From the NCBI GenBank assembly GCA_018692925.1, contig JABHLH010000004.1, positions 26,523 to 90,522 on the forward strand: a DNA stretch of 64,000 bases, read 5' to 3'. The notes below the pieces were generated by a model that worked only from the letters and a program-made list of their open reading frames with translations, did no database searches and had not been told where the DNA came from. This document shows positions 7,679 to 15,997 of this stretch, piece after piece; positions within the stretch are counted from its first letter, which is position 1; the number at the start of each line of letters is the position of its first letter. This DNA is from an archaeon. Lineage in GTDB: Archaea > Nanobdellota > Nanobdellia > SCGC-AAA011-G17 > GW2011-AR17. The translations under genes were made by a program, and so were the position numbers.

Positions 7679-8050
7679 ATGAAAGGAAATATTCATGGAA
7701 TCGGAAATGAAGGTCGATATAACTATATAGTCTTAAATAAAGAACAAAAAATTATTGACTTTATAGAAAAAGTATTAAAGGACCTATTTCAAGAAGAGAT
7801 ACACTTAGAATATTTCTATACTGATGAATATCAATCCATTGAAGAAGCAAGAGAGAAAAAACCAGGAAAAAAAGTAAAGAAAAAAGTTGAAGAGATTATT
7901 GACCAAAGATTTAATTTTTCTGGAGAAGATTATAAAATAGATCTTATTTTTGGTAAAGATAAAGTTTTCATTATAGCTGATATCAGTCTGGATAAGAGAA
8001 AGGAATTAATTCAGATTCTCAAAGAGATGTTCAAATTCAATGGAGAATAA
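7679..8050 (+). CDS. Hypothetical protein
   Basis: 123 residues, no family recognised. It is rich in Lys, Glu and aromatic residues with a basic KKPGKKVKKKVEE stretch in the middle and a predicted alternation of helices and strands, so it is probably a small soluble protein. It starts 35 nt after tRNA-Val and could be read from the same transcript. No signal peptide or membrane segment is seen. Confidence 0.55.
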   Translation: MKGNIHGIGNEGRYNYIVLNKEQKIIDFIEKVLKDLFQEEIHLEYFYTDEYQSIEEAREKKPGKKVKKKVEEIIDQRFNFSGEDYKIDLIFGKDKVFIIADISLDKRKELIQILKEMFKFNGE

Positions 8051-8103
8051 AATAAAATTTACTCCTAGAGCATTCTAATATTTAATCAAAAGCAATTACA
8101 AAG

Positions 8104-8113
8104 TTTTATAAAT
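8104..8113 (+). promoter_or_regulatory. TATA box (TTTTATAAAT) for leaderless gene at 8135
   Basis: The box lies about 25 nt before the ATG at 8135, the spacing expected for an archaeal transcript beginning at or very near the start codon. No Shine-Dalgarno sequence is present. Confidence 0.6.
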
Positions 8114-8134
8114 ACTAACTAAATTTTTGATATT

Positions 8135-8455
8135 ATGGATTTATTTCAAATAGAATTAGAAAAAACTAAGATTAATTATGATAAAAATTTTCTTAATGAA
8201 TTGAGGGAAAGAAAAGGCACTTTAGAAGGGGAGATTTTTCTTGTTGCTTTAAAAAAAATGAATGAATTAGGTTTTGATGAAGTTGAATTATTACCCTATT
8301 TTAAACCTAGAGAAGATGGTGATCCAGCAATTCTTGTATATAATCCTTTTAATGAAACAGTATCTTTCTTTGAATTAAGTGAATATCTCCCTAAAGACAT
8401 ATTACCAAAATATGAAGCTCTTATTATTAAAATTCAAGAATTAGATAGCATTTAA
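8135..8455 (+). CDS. Hypothetical small protein
   Basis: 106 residues, acidic, soluble, no family recognised. It contains LLPYFKPREDGDPAILVYNPFNETVSFFELSEYLP, suggesting a compact alpha/beta domain. It has its own TATA box and is convergent with the next gene, overlapping its 3' end by 15 nt. No function can be assigned. Confidence 0.55.
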   Translation: MDLFQIELEKTKINYDKNFLNELRERKGTLEGEIFLVALKKMNELGFDEVELLPYFKPREDGDPAILVYNPFNETVSFFELSEYLPKDILPKYEALIIKIQELDSI

Positions 8456-9157
8456 TAATTTTGAAATCTCTTTTTTATTTCTACCTGTAGCTTTAGCTAA
8501 TCTTCTACTTACATGTTTATCAAAATCTGTTGTAGGTCCTAAAGAACATGGTTGTTCTTTATCTTCAAAATCTATAGTAATCGTATGATTACTACCTTTT
8601 CTTACATCAAATCCAAAACCTTTTGCAAGACTAGTTATATCAGCTATACTAATCCCATCAGTAGATCTACCTTCAGCTCCAGGAAAAGCTTTAGCTTTAC
8701 TTTTATCAAATATTCGTGGAACTAATAATTTCTCTATTTGAGTAGCTAAAATATTCAATTTCTCAACTTGACTCTCAATATTTTTTAATGTATTTGTTAT
8801 ATCAATTATATCCCTCTTTCTTACATCTCCTTTTATTTTCACAAATATTAATTTAAAGGTAGAAATTAAAGCAGCACCAATTGTAAAAAATTCTCTTCCT
8901 TTTGTTCCAGCTCTTTTTTCAATCAAAGCTTTTTCTTCAGGTTTTATTTTATTAATTCTAATTTCCAATTGAGATATATGTTTCAGACATTTATCCAGTT
9001 CTGTTCGAAATTGATATTTTCCTACATCAGTATTAATATTTTCAAATAACTCCTCTAATTTAGGATTTAACTTGTTAATAGAATTAATTAAAAGAGTCTT
9101 ATGTGATCGACCAATCCTTTTTTTAAACCATCTTGATATTCCAATAAAAAAACTCAT
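8441..9157 (-). CDS. Hypothetical protein with helical N-terminal region and HicA-like C-terminal domain
   Basis: 238 residues. The first 150 are helical and charged with possible coiled coil; the last 65 (ITSLAKGFGFDVRKGSNHTITIDF ... RRLAKATGRNKKEISKLL) have the helix-strand-strand-helix pattern and Gly-Ser-x-His of the HicA/YcfA double-stranded-RNA-binding-like fold. HicA toxins are usually about 60-80 residues and paired with HicB; no HicB-like neighbour is visible, so this is more likely a domain reuse than a toxin. The assignment rests on a short motif and is tentative. Confidence 0.55.
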   Translation of the reverse strand: MSFFIGISRWFKKRIGRSHKTLLINSINKLNPKLEELFENINTDVGKYQFRTELDKCLKHISQLEIRINKIKPEEKALIEKRAGTKGREFFTIGAALISTFKLIFVKIKGDVRKRDIIDITNTLKNIESQVEKLNILATQIEKLLVPRIFDKSKAKAFPGAEGRSTDGISIADITSLAKGFGFDVRKGSNHTITIDFEDKEQPCSLGPTTDFDKHVSRRLAKATGRNKKEISKLLNAI

Positions 9158-9223
9158 ATAAAAATAAAGCTTTTTATTATTAAAATACTTTTCTATTTTA
9201 GATTAGAGCTTATTGCACTAAAC

Positions 9224-9233
9224 TTTTATAAAC
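9224..9233 (+). promoter_or_regulatory. TATA box for gene at 9255
   Basis: TTTTATAAAC sits about 25 nt before the ATG at 9255, consistent with a leaderless transcript. Confidence 0.55.
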
Positions 9234-9254
9234 TTCTTCAAATTTACAATAAAC

Positions 9255-9809
9255 ATGAAATCCTTAGATTTTAATACTGCATTCAAATATCCTTTCAACA
9301 GAGCAAAAGCTATGTGGAATATTCTATGGTTATTCTTACCTATCATTGGTTGGTTTGCTTTGGGTGGATACGGTATTAGAATTGTAAAAGAATTTTCTCA
9401 AGGTAAATTCAAAAAATTACCTGTCTTAAAATTTAAGAGTGATTTAAAATTAGGTTTTATGATGTTTCTAAAAGCTCTTCCTTTTATTTTTGTATATATT
9501 GGATTAATGCTTATTTTAACTTTAATTAATGATTGGTTAAGACTTAGTATTGATACTTTACTGAAAATTTTAGTAGTTCCTATGTTAACAATTAATTTCT
9601 TTAACAAGGAAACTGTAGCTTCTTTATTTGAATTTAAAATTTTAAAAGCTGTTTTCAACAATTTTGGAGACTATCTTATGACTATATTAAAAAGTATAGG
9701 TCTAGCTTTAATCTTTTTTGCAATGTGGATTATTTTAGTAGGTATTCCAGCAGGTTCATTTACAAAGAACATTTTTTTAGCCGATTTTTATAGAAGAAGG
9801 ATAAAATAA
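9255..9809 (+). CDS. DUF4013-type integral membrane protein
   Basis: 184 residues with four probable membrane segments (about 20-42, 70-92, 95-115 and 145-170). The motif GGYGIRIVKEFSQGKFKKLPV between the first and second segments and the following LKFKSDLKLGFMMFLKALP match the repeat pattern of the DUF4013 family, common in archaea and bacteria and without known function. Leaderless promoter upstream; the next gene has its own TATA box. Confidence 0.7.
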   Translation: MKSLDFNTAFKYPFNRAKAMWNILWLFLPIIGWFALGGYGIRIVKEFSQGKFKKLPVLKFKSDLKLGFMMFLKALPFIFVYIGLMLILTLINDWLRLSIDTLLKILVVPMLTINFFNKETVASLFEFKILKAVFNNFGDYLMTILKSIGLALIFFAMWIILVGIPAGSFTKNIFLADFYRRRIK

Positions 9810-9823
9810 TTCTAATTCCAAAG

Positions 9824-9833
9824 CTTTATAAAT
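9824..9833 (+). promoter_or_regulatory. TATA box for gene at 9855
   Basis: CTTTATAAAT lies about 25 nt before the ATG at 9855 with no ribosome binding site, again a leaderless arrangement. Confidence 0.55.
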
Positions 9834-9854
9834 TAACACTTAAAATTCTATTTT

Positions 9855-10781
9855 ATGTCATCACTTTTAAGAAAACTAAAGAATGAATCTAGGGCTGTTT
9901 TTCAAGAAGAACCAGGAGCAGACATAGTTAAAGCACTGGGTGCATTATTAAGTAGAAGAATTGTTATTTTAGAAACAGAAAAAAAGTTTTGGAAAGATGT
10001 TCAATATTCTGTTCTTACAAAGGGTTTATTACATAAAGATGAATTAGTTATGACATTTCCTGAAGTTAGAATTGAGAGTATTGATTTAGCTTATTATCCT
10101 GGAAATGATGAAACAACAGATTTAGCTAGAGAATTATTTAAGAAAGTAATTGCAGATGGCGACCCTGTGTTTAAAATAAGAGGAGAACGAAACTCAATAT
10201 TTTTTTATAATCTAGGTTTTTATCAATTTCCAATACTAAAGGGGAAAGAAAGTGACAGAGAAAAATTACTAGCAAAAACTCAAGGGATTATAGATATTTA
10301 TGTTGAACATGATAAAGAATTTCAAGTATTAATGAAGAAATTAAGAAGAGACTATCCTGAAACTAAAGCTGATGCTGAGAGATGGATTGTTAAAAATGAT
10401 CTACCTTTATCCATATTATATCCTACTGAAGGTGTTGAGGTAACTCTTATACAACATTTGATAGTAAATGAAAATACAGGTCTTTTTGTTCCAAACGAAA
10501 ACAAATTAGATTGGTATATCAATAATGCTTTGGTAGTTTTAGAATATCCAGAACTTGCAAAACAAGAAATCTCAAAACGATATTTATCTGAAAGGATAGG
10601 TAATTATGAAACTTATAAAAAAGTTATGATTGAATCTTTAAGGATGGTTGATGCTTCTCCTTATGGAACAGTTGACTGGGAAAGAATTTACAGTATATTT
10701 CCTGAAGCAAAAGATATTCCTTTAAATCCAGAGAGAAAAGAATTACAACTTACATATGCTTACAGACTTTTAGAAGAATAA
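9855..10781 (+). CDS. Hypothetical soluble protein
   Basis: 308 residues, no membrane segments, no family recognised. The composition is ordinary for a cytosolic alpha/beta protein. It ends in a helix (KELQLTYAYRLLEE) and its stop is 2 nt from the stop of the convergent ThiH-like gene. The full-length open frame and TATA box support a real gene. Confidence 0.65.
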   Translation: MSSLLRKLKNESRAVFQEEPGADIVKALGALLSRRIVILETEKKFWKDVQYSVLTKGLLHKDELVMTFPEVRIESIDLAYYPGNDETTDLARELFKKVIADGDPVFKIRGERNSIFFYNLGFYQFPILKGKESDREKLLAKTQGIIDIYVEHDKEFQVLMKKLRRDYPETKADAERWIVKNDLPLSILYPTEGVEVTLIQHLIVNENTGLFVPNENKLDWYINNALVVLEYPELAKQEISKRYLSERIGNYETYKKVMIESLRMVDASPYGTVDWERIYSIFPEAKDIPLNPERKELQLTYAYRLLEE

Positions 10782-10783
10782 TT

Positions 10784-11836
10784 CTAATTCCCCCGAACAA
10801 GATCATCTACTACTTCAATTTCTAAATCTTTTAGAACACTTTTTATTACATTTGGTGATCTTCTATCTGTCAATGGAAATTGTTGAGATTTTTTTTGATC
10901 AAAGTTTAGAGTTCTACCTCCAGGACTTGTTACTCCACCAGTTCCAATTAAATCAACAACTGGAAAAAGTCTATCTCTCAAATTTGAAGCTTCTCTTCCA
11001 CTTAGAGCTAAGGACACATTTGGCAAAGCCATTCTTAACGTAATATATGCTTTTTCAATATCTTCTGATTTTGGTCTTCTAAATCTTCGATCTGGAGATC
11101 CTTTTATTGACGGCAAAGAAATAGAAACATTCGCACCAATCTCTTTTAAGAAGTTCGCATGTTCACAAATACTTTTTATTTCCAAACCAATATCTTCTTG
11201 TAAGCCTAACAATGCACCTATACCAATATTAGGGAAACCATCCATATATGCTTCACTTCCTCTTGCAAGTCTTCTACTAAAATTATTTTTATATCTACTT
11301 TTACTATGAATTTTCCTATAAATCTCTGGATCATAAGTTTCTTGAAATAGTAAAAAATGTTCAGCACCAATTTGAGATAATTCTCTTATAGTACCTTTAG
11401 AAAGATTTTCAAATTCTATCCAAGGATTTAATCCTAAAGATTTTACTAATTTAGTTGAATCAATAATTAGATCTCTATACTTTCCTTCGGGCAAAGTACC
11501 AGAAATTAATATAACATTTGAAACACCAGATTTTTTAATTGCTTTAGCTTCTTCTTCTATTTGTTCTAAATTTAAAGTTCTTCTTTCTAATTCCTTATTT
11601 GAGGATGAATAAGAACAATATGGACAAGCATTTGCACATTCATTAGAAATATAAAGACAAGTATAAAGGCTAGCTTTATCTCCAATTTGATCTTCTCTAA
11701 GTGTTGTTGCAATTTCTCGAGCATAAGGCAATTCTATTCTATTCAATCTATCAAATAATTCTCTAGCTTCATAAGGTTCTAAACCATTTCCACTTTCAGC
11801 CCTTTCATATAAATAATCAAGATTCATAAAACTCAT
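10784..11836 (-). CDS. Radical SAM protein of the ThiH/HydG/BioB-like group
   Basis: 350 residues. CLYISNECANACPYCSY contains the CxxxCxxC cluster motif in the context seen in ThiH, HydG and related BATS-domain enzymes; FQETYDPEIYRKIH and NIGIGALLGLQED are further landmarks of ThiH/HydG, which cleave tyrosine to dehydroglycine. The C-terminal IGTGGVTSPGGRTL region replaces the usual ThiH tail, and no thiamine or hydrogenase genes are nearby. The substrate is therefore open; an aromatic amino acid is the family expectation. ATG at 11836 or 11827 are both possible starts. It sits downstream of the alpha/beta hydrolase on the same strand... the hydrolase ends 23 nt before it. Confidence 0.8.
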   Translation of the reverse strand: MSFMNLDYLYERAESGNGLEPYEARELFDRLNRIELPYAREIATTLREDQIGDKASLYTCLYISNECANACPYCSYSSSNKELERRTLNLEQIEEEAKAIKKSGVSNVILISGTLPEGKYRDLIIDSTKLVKSLGLNPWIEFENLSKGTIRELSQIGAEHFLLFQETYDPEIYRKIHSKSRYKNNFSRRLARGSEAYMDGFPNIGIGALLGLQEDIGLEIKSICEHANFLKEIGANVSISLPSIKGSPDRRFRRPKSEDIEKAYITLRMALPNVSLALSGREASNLRDRLFPVVDLIGTGGVTSPGGRTLNFDQKKSQQFPLTDRRSPNVIKSVLKDLEIEVVDDLVRGN

Positions 11837-11859
11837 TTTTTTATTCTACTTTAATAAGT

Positions 11860-12735
11860 TTATGATTCTATAAATTCCAAAATATTCTCAAAAACATCTT
11901 GATCATGTATTCCCATCAATACTGTATGCAAAGAATTCACATAATATATCTCTTTTTCTTCACTTGAAATATTCTCATAAATATACTCAGAGCTATAAGG
12001 ATCAGAAGTAGTATCAAAATTCCCATGTACAATAAAAATTTCATCATCAACTTTTCCTAAATTATCTCTAACTTCCTCAGAATATTCCATAACTTCTAAA
12101 ACACTTGATGTTGGAATAAAAGAGTAAGTTTGTCTTCCAATAACAATATCTGTAATTACATTAGCTTTTTTAAAATAAGGAATATATTCTGAAATTTCTT
12201 CGACATAAAAATCTAAATCATTTATTTCTTCTAAAAATATAAAAATTGGAGAACCAATTACTGTTAAAGAATCTAATTCATAGTTCATTGACAACTCCAA
12301 AGCTGATAAAGAACCTAAAGAGAATCCAATAACATTAACTTCTTCATAATTCTCATCTAATAATCCATAATAATATTCACTCTCTTCCATCCAATCTTCC
12401 CATGAAACATTTTCAAGATCTTTATAATCGCTCCCATGACCTTCCATTAAAGGAGCAAAAACTGTATATCCTTTTTCATTTAGATAATTAGCTAGTTGTT
12501 CAACTTCTTGTGGCGAAGCTAAATACCCATGAATAATTAAAACAGCTTTTTCATTTCCTTCTAAAAATATTGGAGAAGCATAAGAATTAATTTCAATATC
12601 TTTCAAAATATTTGTATCTCCTATTGTAATTATAGGATAAGGGATTTTATCTTGTGACAAATCATTAAGAAATGGTAATAAGAAATATACTGCTAATAAT
12701 AAAAATAAAGTAATTAGAATATATTTTCTCTTCAT
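11860..12735 (-). CDS. Membrane-anchored or exported alpha/beta hydrolase (carboxylesterase-like)
   Basis: 291 residues from the ATG at 12735; the track start at 12744 is a TTG. An N-terminal hydrophobic segment (residues 6-22) follows a basic MKRK, so it is anchored or secreted. The fold is shown by the oxyanion motif IHGYLASP, nucleophile elbow GFSLGS, the acid in HGNFDTTSDP and the histidine in NSLHTVLMG, as in monoglyceride lipase or carboxylesterase families. Substrate unknown. Its start codon lies inside a 52-bp sequence repeated at 13442. Confidence 0.8.
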   Translation of the reverse strand: MKRKYILITLFLLLAVYFLLPFLNDLSQDKIPYPIITIGDTNILKDIEINSYASPIFLEGNEKAVLIIHGYLASPQEVEQLANYLNEKGYTVFAPLMEGHGSDYKDLENVSWEDWMEESEYYYGLLDENYEEVNVIGFSLGSLSALELSMNYELDSLTVIGSPIFIFLEEINDLDFYVEEISEYIPYFKKANVITDIVIGRQTYSFIPTSSVLEVMEYSEEVRDNLGKVDDEIFIVHGNFDTTSDPYSSEYIYENISSEEKEIYYVNSLHTVLMGIHDQDVFENILEFIES

Positions 12736-12772
12736 AATACTCAAATATCAATATTCTTTATTAATTTAACTT
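12721..12772. repeat. 52-bp direct repeat, copy 1
   Basis: ATATTTTCTC...TTAATTTAACTT recurs at 13442-13493 with three mismatches. This copy covers the first codons and upstream region of the alpha/beta hydrolase. The pair flanks the gene at 12817-13422. Confidence 0.8.
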
Positions 12773-12816
12773 TAATTTTAGTAAGACATATAAATGCTAA
12801 TACTTATACAATAAAT

Positions 12817-13422
12817 ATGGCATTCTTTAATAAAAAATCAAAATTTGATTCTGTAAGTGTTGTTTCAGTCTTTCCAAAGATTGGGACTGTAGTATTAAGA
12901 GTAGACGACAAACTTATTGTTTTTTCACCATCTTATCTTCTTGGTAAACATGGTTCAACATCCAAAGAAGTTAGTTCAAAATTTTTAGAGGTAAGAACAG
13001 CAAGAGAATTACTTCTTGTTTTAAAAGCTCATGTAACTCCAAGAAAATTAAAAGGGGATAGAGTTGAAATAAAAGAAGTAGACATTGGTATAGATTGTGG
13101 ATTTAACAATTTAGTAAAATTAAGTCCAGATTTAATTGGTGTCCTACCTCAAGAAAATGTTAGGGGATCAAATATCAATTTAGTATATACAACTAAAGGA
13201 AAGATTCCAAAAACTCAATTAATGAATTTTATTTTAGTTGGATTTAATCCTAAATTTGGTCAAGGTGTTGAAACTTTATTTAGTGAAAAATATGGTGGTA
13301 ATATTACCTTTAATGAATTTACAAAAGTTTATGCAGTATTAACCTTATTTCCTGGTAAATTTGCACCTCCTTTCCAAGACACTAATTTCTGGAATGAACA
13401 TGCTCTATTAAAAGAGATGTAA
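12817..13422 (+). CDS. Hypothetical protein between direct repeats
   Basis: 201 residues, soluble, no family recognised. It contains well-ordered strands (VSVVSVFPKIGTVVLRVDDKLIVF) and a central IKEVDIGIDCGFNNLVKLSPDLIG segment. An ACATATAAATG box lies about 28 nt upstream of the ATG. It is the only gene between two near-identical 52-bp repeats and is transcribed opposite to both neighbours, which is consistent with insertion or rearrangement at this spot. Confidence 0.6.
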   Translation: MAFFNKKSKFDSVSVVSVFPKIGTVVLRVDDKLIVFSPSYLLGKHGSTSKEVSSKFLEVRTARELLLVLKAHVTPRKLKGDRVEIKEVDIGIDCGFNNLVKLSPDLIGVLPQENVRGSNINLVYTTKGKIPKTQLMNFILVGFNPKFGQGVETLFSEKYGGNITFNEFTKVYAVLTLFPGKFAPPFQDTNFWNEHALLKEM

Positions 13423-13441
13423 TTTTTTTCTTTTTTGTAAT

Positions 13442-13493
13442 ATATTCTCTCTTCAAAATACTCAAATATCAATATTTTTTATTAATTTAACTT
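13442..13493. repeat. 52-bp direct repeat, copy 2
   Basis: Matches 12721-12772 with three mismatches in 52 positions. This copy is intergenic and ends at the stop codon of the leftward gene at 13492-14004. Confidence 0.8.
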
Positions 13494-14004
13494 AAAAAGA
13501 AGGTTTCCAAAAATCATCTTTTTTGATGTAAGGAAAAGTTCCATAACTATGGTAACAAATATTTCTAAAAATCTGTGGATGAATATCAGCTTTAATATAA
13601 TAATCTGGTCTAATCATTGCTTCTTTTAATAAAATTTTACCACCAAATCCTTTTAAAATAATTTTATCTTCATCAGCTAATACTTCATCTAATCTAAAAC
13701 CATACATAAATCCTGGCCTTCTTTCAATTTCAACAACCTCTCCTCTTAAATCTCTAAATTGCACGTCTCTCATATAACCTAAATTACTAACTGTAACTTG
13801 GCTACCTAATCTAATATCCTTAAAAGTTTTTCCAATAGTTTTACTAAGTAATAAACCAGCATAACCAATCAAAGAATTATGGTCCAAAATATCAATTTGA
13901 GGTAAACAAGATTTATGAGCAAACTGAACAAACATTTCATTTCCTATATTATTCTTCAATAAATCTAAATCTAAATTAGCTCCATTATTTAAGTTCCAAG
14001 ACAT
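13492..14004 (-). CDS. Hypothetical protein
   Basis: 170 residues from the ATG at 14004 (the track start at 14010 is TTG). No family recognised. The middle, TVSNLGYMRDVQFRDLRGEVVEIERRPGFMYGFRLDEVLAD, reads like a small beta-barrel, possibly PRC- or SH3-like. Soluble, no signal. Its stop codon is the end of the second 52-bp repeat. Confidence 0.55.
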   Translation of the reverse strand: MSWNLNNGANLDLDLLKNNIGNEMFVQFAHKSCLPQIDILDHNSLIGYAGLLLSKTIGKTFKDIRLGSQVTVSNLGYMRDVQFRDLRGEVVEIERRPGFMYGFRLDEVLADEDKIILKGFGGKILLKEAMIRPDYYIKADIHPQIFRNICYHSYGTFPYIKKDDFWKPSF

Positions 14005-14093
14005 AATCAAACTAATTAATTCAAAATTTATAAGCTTTTATTTATTTTAGTAACCTATTTCTCAAAAGTAACCTCTTCCTTTTGCTAAACTTT

Positions 14094-14190
14094 TGATATA
14101 TAAAGAAATAATCCCAAAAATTTTACAGGGGGTTGATAATAATGAATCCAGACGAATGTCCAAACGAATAAAATATTTTACTTTTTTTAT
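14094..14190 (+). other. Orphan transcription unit with 9-codon ORF (MNPDECPNE, 14142-14171)
   Basis: A TATA-like GATATATAAAG near 14095 is followed by the purine-rich ACAGGGGG, an ATG eleven nucleotides later opening MNPDECPNE and a stop at 14169-14171, then a long T tract (TTTTTTTATTTTTTTTC). The G-rich element resembles a Shine-Dalgarno site, rare in this leaderless genome. It could be a micropeptide, a small RNA or chance. Part of the window 14005-14196 otherwise contains no gene. Confidence 0.3.
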
Positions 14191-14196
14191 TTTTTT

Positions 14197-14712
14197 TCAA
14201 TCATATCTATGAACTTTCAAATATGTCTTTATATCTTTAACAACATTATCAAAATCATTTTTCAAATCTTTTTCATAATTACCTAATCTACTTCTCTGTA
14301 CAATCTTATCAAATAATTCTCTTAGAACTCTTCTCTCAGGACCTCTTGGATGCATACTCCAATCATCTTCAACATCTCTTTCAATAAAAGGTCTCATTTT
14401 AATTTTCACTTCACCTTTTTGTGCAACTCTAATACTTCCATCTTGCATTTCAACTCTTGCTTCATCAGCAGCTGCTTCAAAATTCATTTCAATAACTTGC
14501 TTTATTAAATTTTCACACCTTTTTTCCATTCTCCATCTAAAGGCATAAACTCTTTTATCTTCATCAACTACTCTCTCACTATAATCAAATTCAATAACAT
14601 CATAGTGTCTTTCAGAGAACCAATTCATCAAATAATTATACAATTCTTTTTGATCATATGTTAAAGTTTTACTTATTGTCTTTGCAGAACTTATAAAATC
14701 TACTTCTACCAT
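14197..14712 (-). CDS. Conserved-type hypothetical protein, paralog of next gene
   Basis: 171 residues, acidic and basic residues mixed, aromatic-rich. It shares layout with the 163-residue neighbour at 14748-15239: a Tyr-rich N-terminal helix, central strands with RVEMQDGSIRVAQKGEVKIKMRPFIERDV, and a C-terminal helix ending in KTYLKVHR. The two probably arose by tandem duplication. Last gene of a leftward run that begins with the CBS protein. No function is recognised. Confidence 0.6.
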   Translation of the reverse strand: MVEVDFISSAKTISKTLTYDQKELYNYLMNWFSERHYDVIEFDYSERVVDEDKRVYAFRWRMEKRCENLIKQVIEMNFEAAADEARVEMQDGSIRVAQKGEVKIKMRPFIERDVEDDWSMHPRGPERRVLRELFDKIVQRSRLGNYEKDLKNDFDNVVKDIKTYLKVHRYD

Positions 14713-14747
14713 AAACTTTTCTAAAGAAATTACTAATATAAATCTTT

Positions 14748-15239
14748 CTATTTCATTCGAGATTTAATATGCTCTACTAAGTCTAAACAATCTTCCACAG
14801 CTTTTCCTTCAAATGCATCTAACCTAGGTCTTATAACATACCTTTCATAGAATTGTCTTAAGGTTTCATTCCACCAATCTGTTTTAAATGTTTTATTATG
14901 ATTTTTCACCATACTTGAATTTAATCTAACTATTGCTCTTGCCCAAAACGTTTCTTTTCCATCTTCTAAAACTACTTTTCTAACATCTCTTAAAAATAAT
15001 TGAATCTGTATTTCAAATTTTACATAGTGATCAACTTCTCTACTAGCAATCCAAACAGATTCAATTTCAAAACCTACACCTGTATCTTTTTCACTTCTTT
15101 TCTGCTCAAAAAAATAATATTTATGTTCATCAAAAAAAGAAGGCAAATTTCTAACTATTTCTAAGAAATCAATATAAGCATTATGTGTAATTTGATACTC
15201 AATAAAAATTGGTAATGTTTTAAACTTTTCTTTCCCCAT
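14748..15239 (-). CDS. Conserved-type hypothetical protein, paralog of previous gene
   Basis: 163 residues. Central strands KFEIQIQLFLRDVRKVVLEDGKETFWARAIVRLNS and the C-terminal FYERYVIRPRLDAFEGKAVEDCLDLVEHIKSR helix parallel the neighbour at 14197-14712 (RELFDKIVQRSRLGNYEKDL). No motif of a known enzyme is visible. It is 40 nt downstream of the zinc-ribbon gene in the same leftward run. Confidence 0.6.
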   Translation of the reverse strand: MGKEKFKTLPIFIEYQITHNAYIDFLEIVRNLPSFFDEHKYYFFEQKRSEKDTGVGFEIESVWIASREVDHYVKFEIQIQLFLRDVRKVVLEDGKETFWARAIVRLNSSMVKNHNKTFKTDWWNETLRQFYERYVIRPRLDAFEGKAVEDCLDLVEHIKSRMK

Positions 15240-15278
15240 ATTCTAATTCATATCAAACTTTATTAATAACCCTTTCGG

Positions 15279-15413
15279 TCAATCATCTTCATGAGCTTTT
15301 AGTCCTTGTTCTTCCATACATTCAGCACAGATTAATTTTCCATCAACTTCATGTAGTTGTCCAAAATTTTCACATTGTCCACAATAACCTTCTTGAGATT
15401 TTTCTTTTGTCAT
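15279..15413 (-). CDS. 44-residue zinc-ribbon protein (absent from ORF track)
   Basis: Reading leftward from the ATG at 15411-15413 gives a 44-residue protein with YCGQCENFG and ICAECMEE, two Cys-x2-Cys knuckles separated by about 17 residues, which is a typical small zinc ribbon. It starts 3 nt after the stop of the CBS-domain gene, so it is very likely in the same operon. Such small ribbons in archaea often accompany regulatory or translation proteins; the exact role is unknown. Confidence 0.7.
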   Translation of the reverse strand: MTKEKSQEGYCGQCENFGQLHEVDGKLICAECMEEQGLKAHEDD

Positions 15414-15416
15414 TTT

Positions 15417-15869
15417 TTATTCCTCAATATCTTTTTTCATTTGATTTTTACTTAAACTCATATTTGCCCAATCATACATCATTTCATATAAAATTGGTTC
15501 TAATCTTAAAATATCTGTATGGGTCAACAAACCTACTAATTTTCCTCTATAGACAACAGGCAATCTTCTAACCTTATTTTTTTTCATATGTCTTACAGCT
15601 TCATAAAGATCTTCATCAGGTTTTGTTGTATGTAACTTCTTTCTCATAACTTCAGGAATTTTTACTCTTCTAGGACTCATACCTTTTGCAATAACTCTAA
15701 CAATATCTTTTTCAGTAATAATACCTTTAATTTTATCTCCTTCCATCACTAAAAGACTACCAACTCTTTTTTCCAACATAATCTTTGAAGCATAGCTAAC
15801 AGTCCTATCCATAGAAACAATTACTGGATTTTGTGTCATAGCATCCCCAACTTTTACACCAGTTCTCAT
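15417..15869 (-). CDS. Two-CBS-domain protein
   Basis: 150 residues made almost wholly of two CBS domains: residues 8-62 (VGDAMTQNPVIVSMDRTV ... KGIITEKDIVRVIA) and 72-130 (VMRKKLHTTKPDEDLYEAVRHM ... VGLLTHTDILRL). CBS pairs bind adenine nucleotides and act as energy or ligand sensors. It heads a leftward operon with the zinc ribbon. The start follows a TATA-like stretch in the 128-nt region shared with the divergent surface-protein gene. Confidence 0.85.
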   Translation of the reverse strand: MRTGVKVGDAMTQNPVIVSMDRTVSYASKIMLEKRVGSLLVMEGDKIKGIITEKDIVRVIAKGMSPRRVKIPEVMRKKLHTTKPDEDLYEAVRHMKKNKVRRLPVVYRGKLVGLLTHTDILRLEPILYEMMYDWANMSLSKNQMKKDIEE

Positions 15870-15997
15870 TATAATAAGTATAGACTTTATTCCTATTTAA
15901 GCTTTATTATATATCATTTATTATAATCATTATATAATTTAATTAAGAAAAAATTTTTAAAGCTTAAGTAGTTAGTTAAAATTAAAAGAGGTTATTT

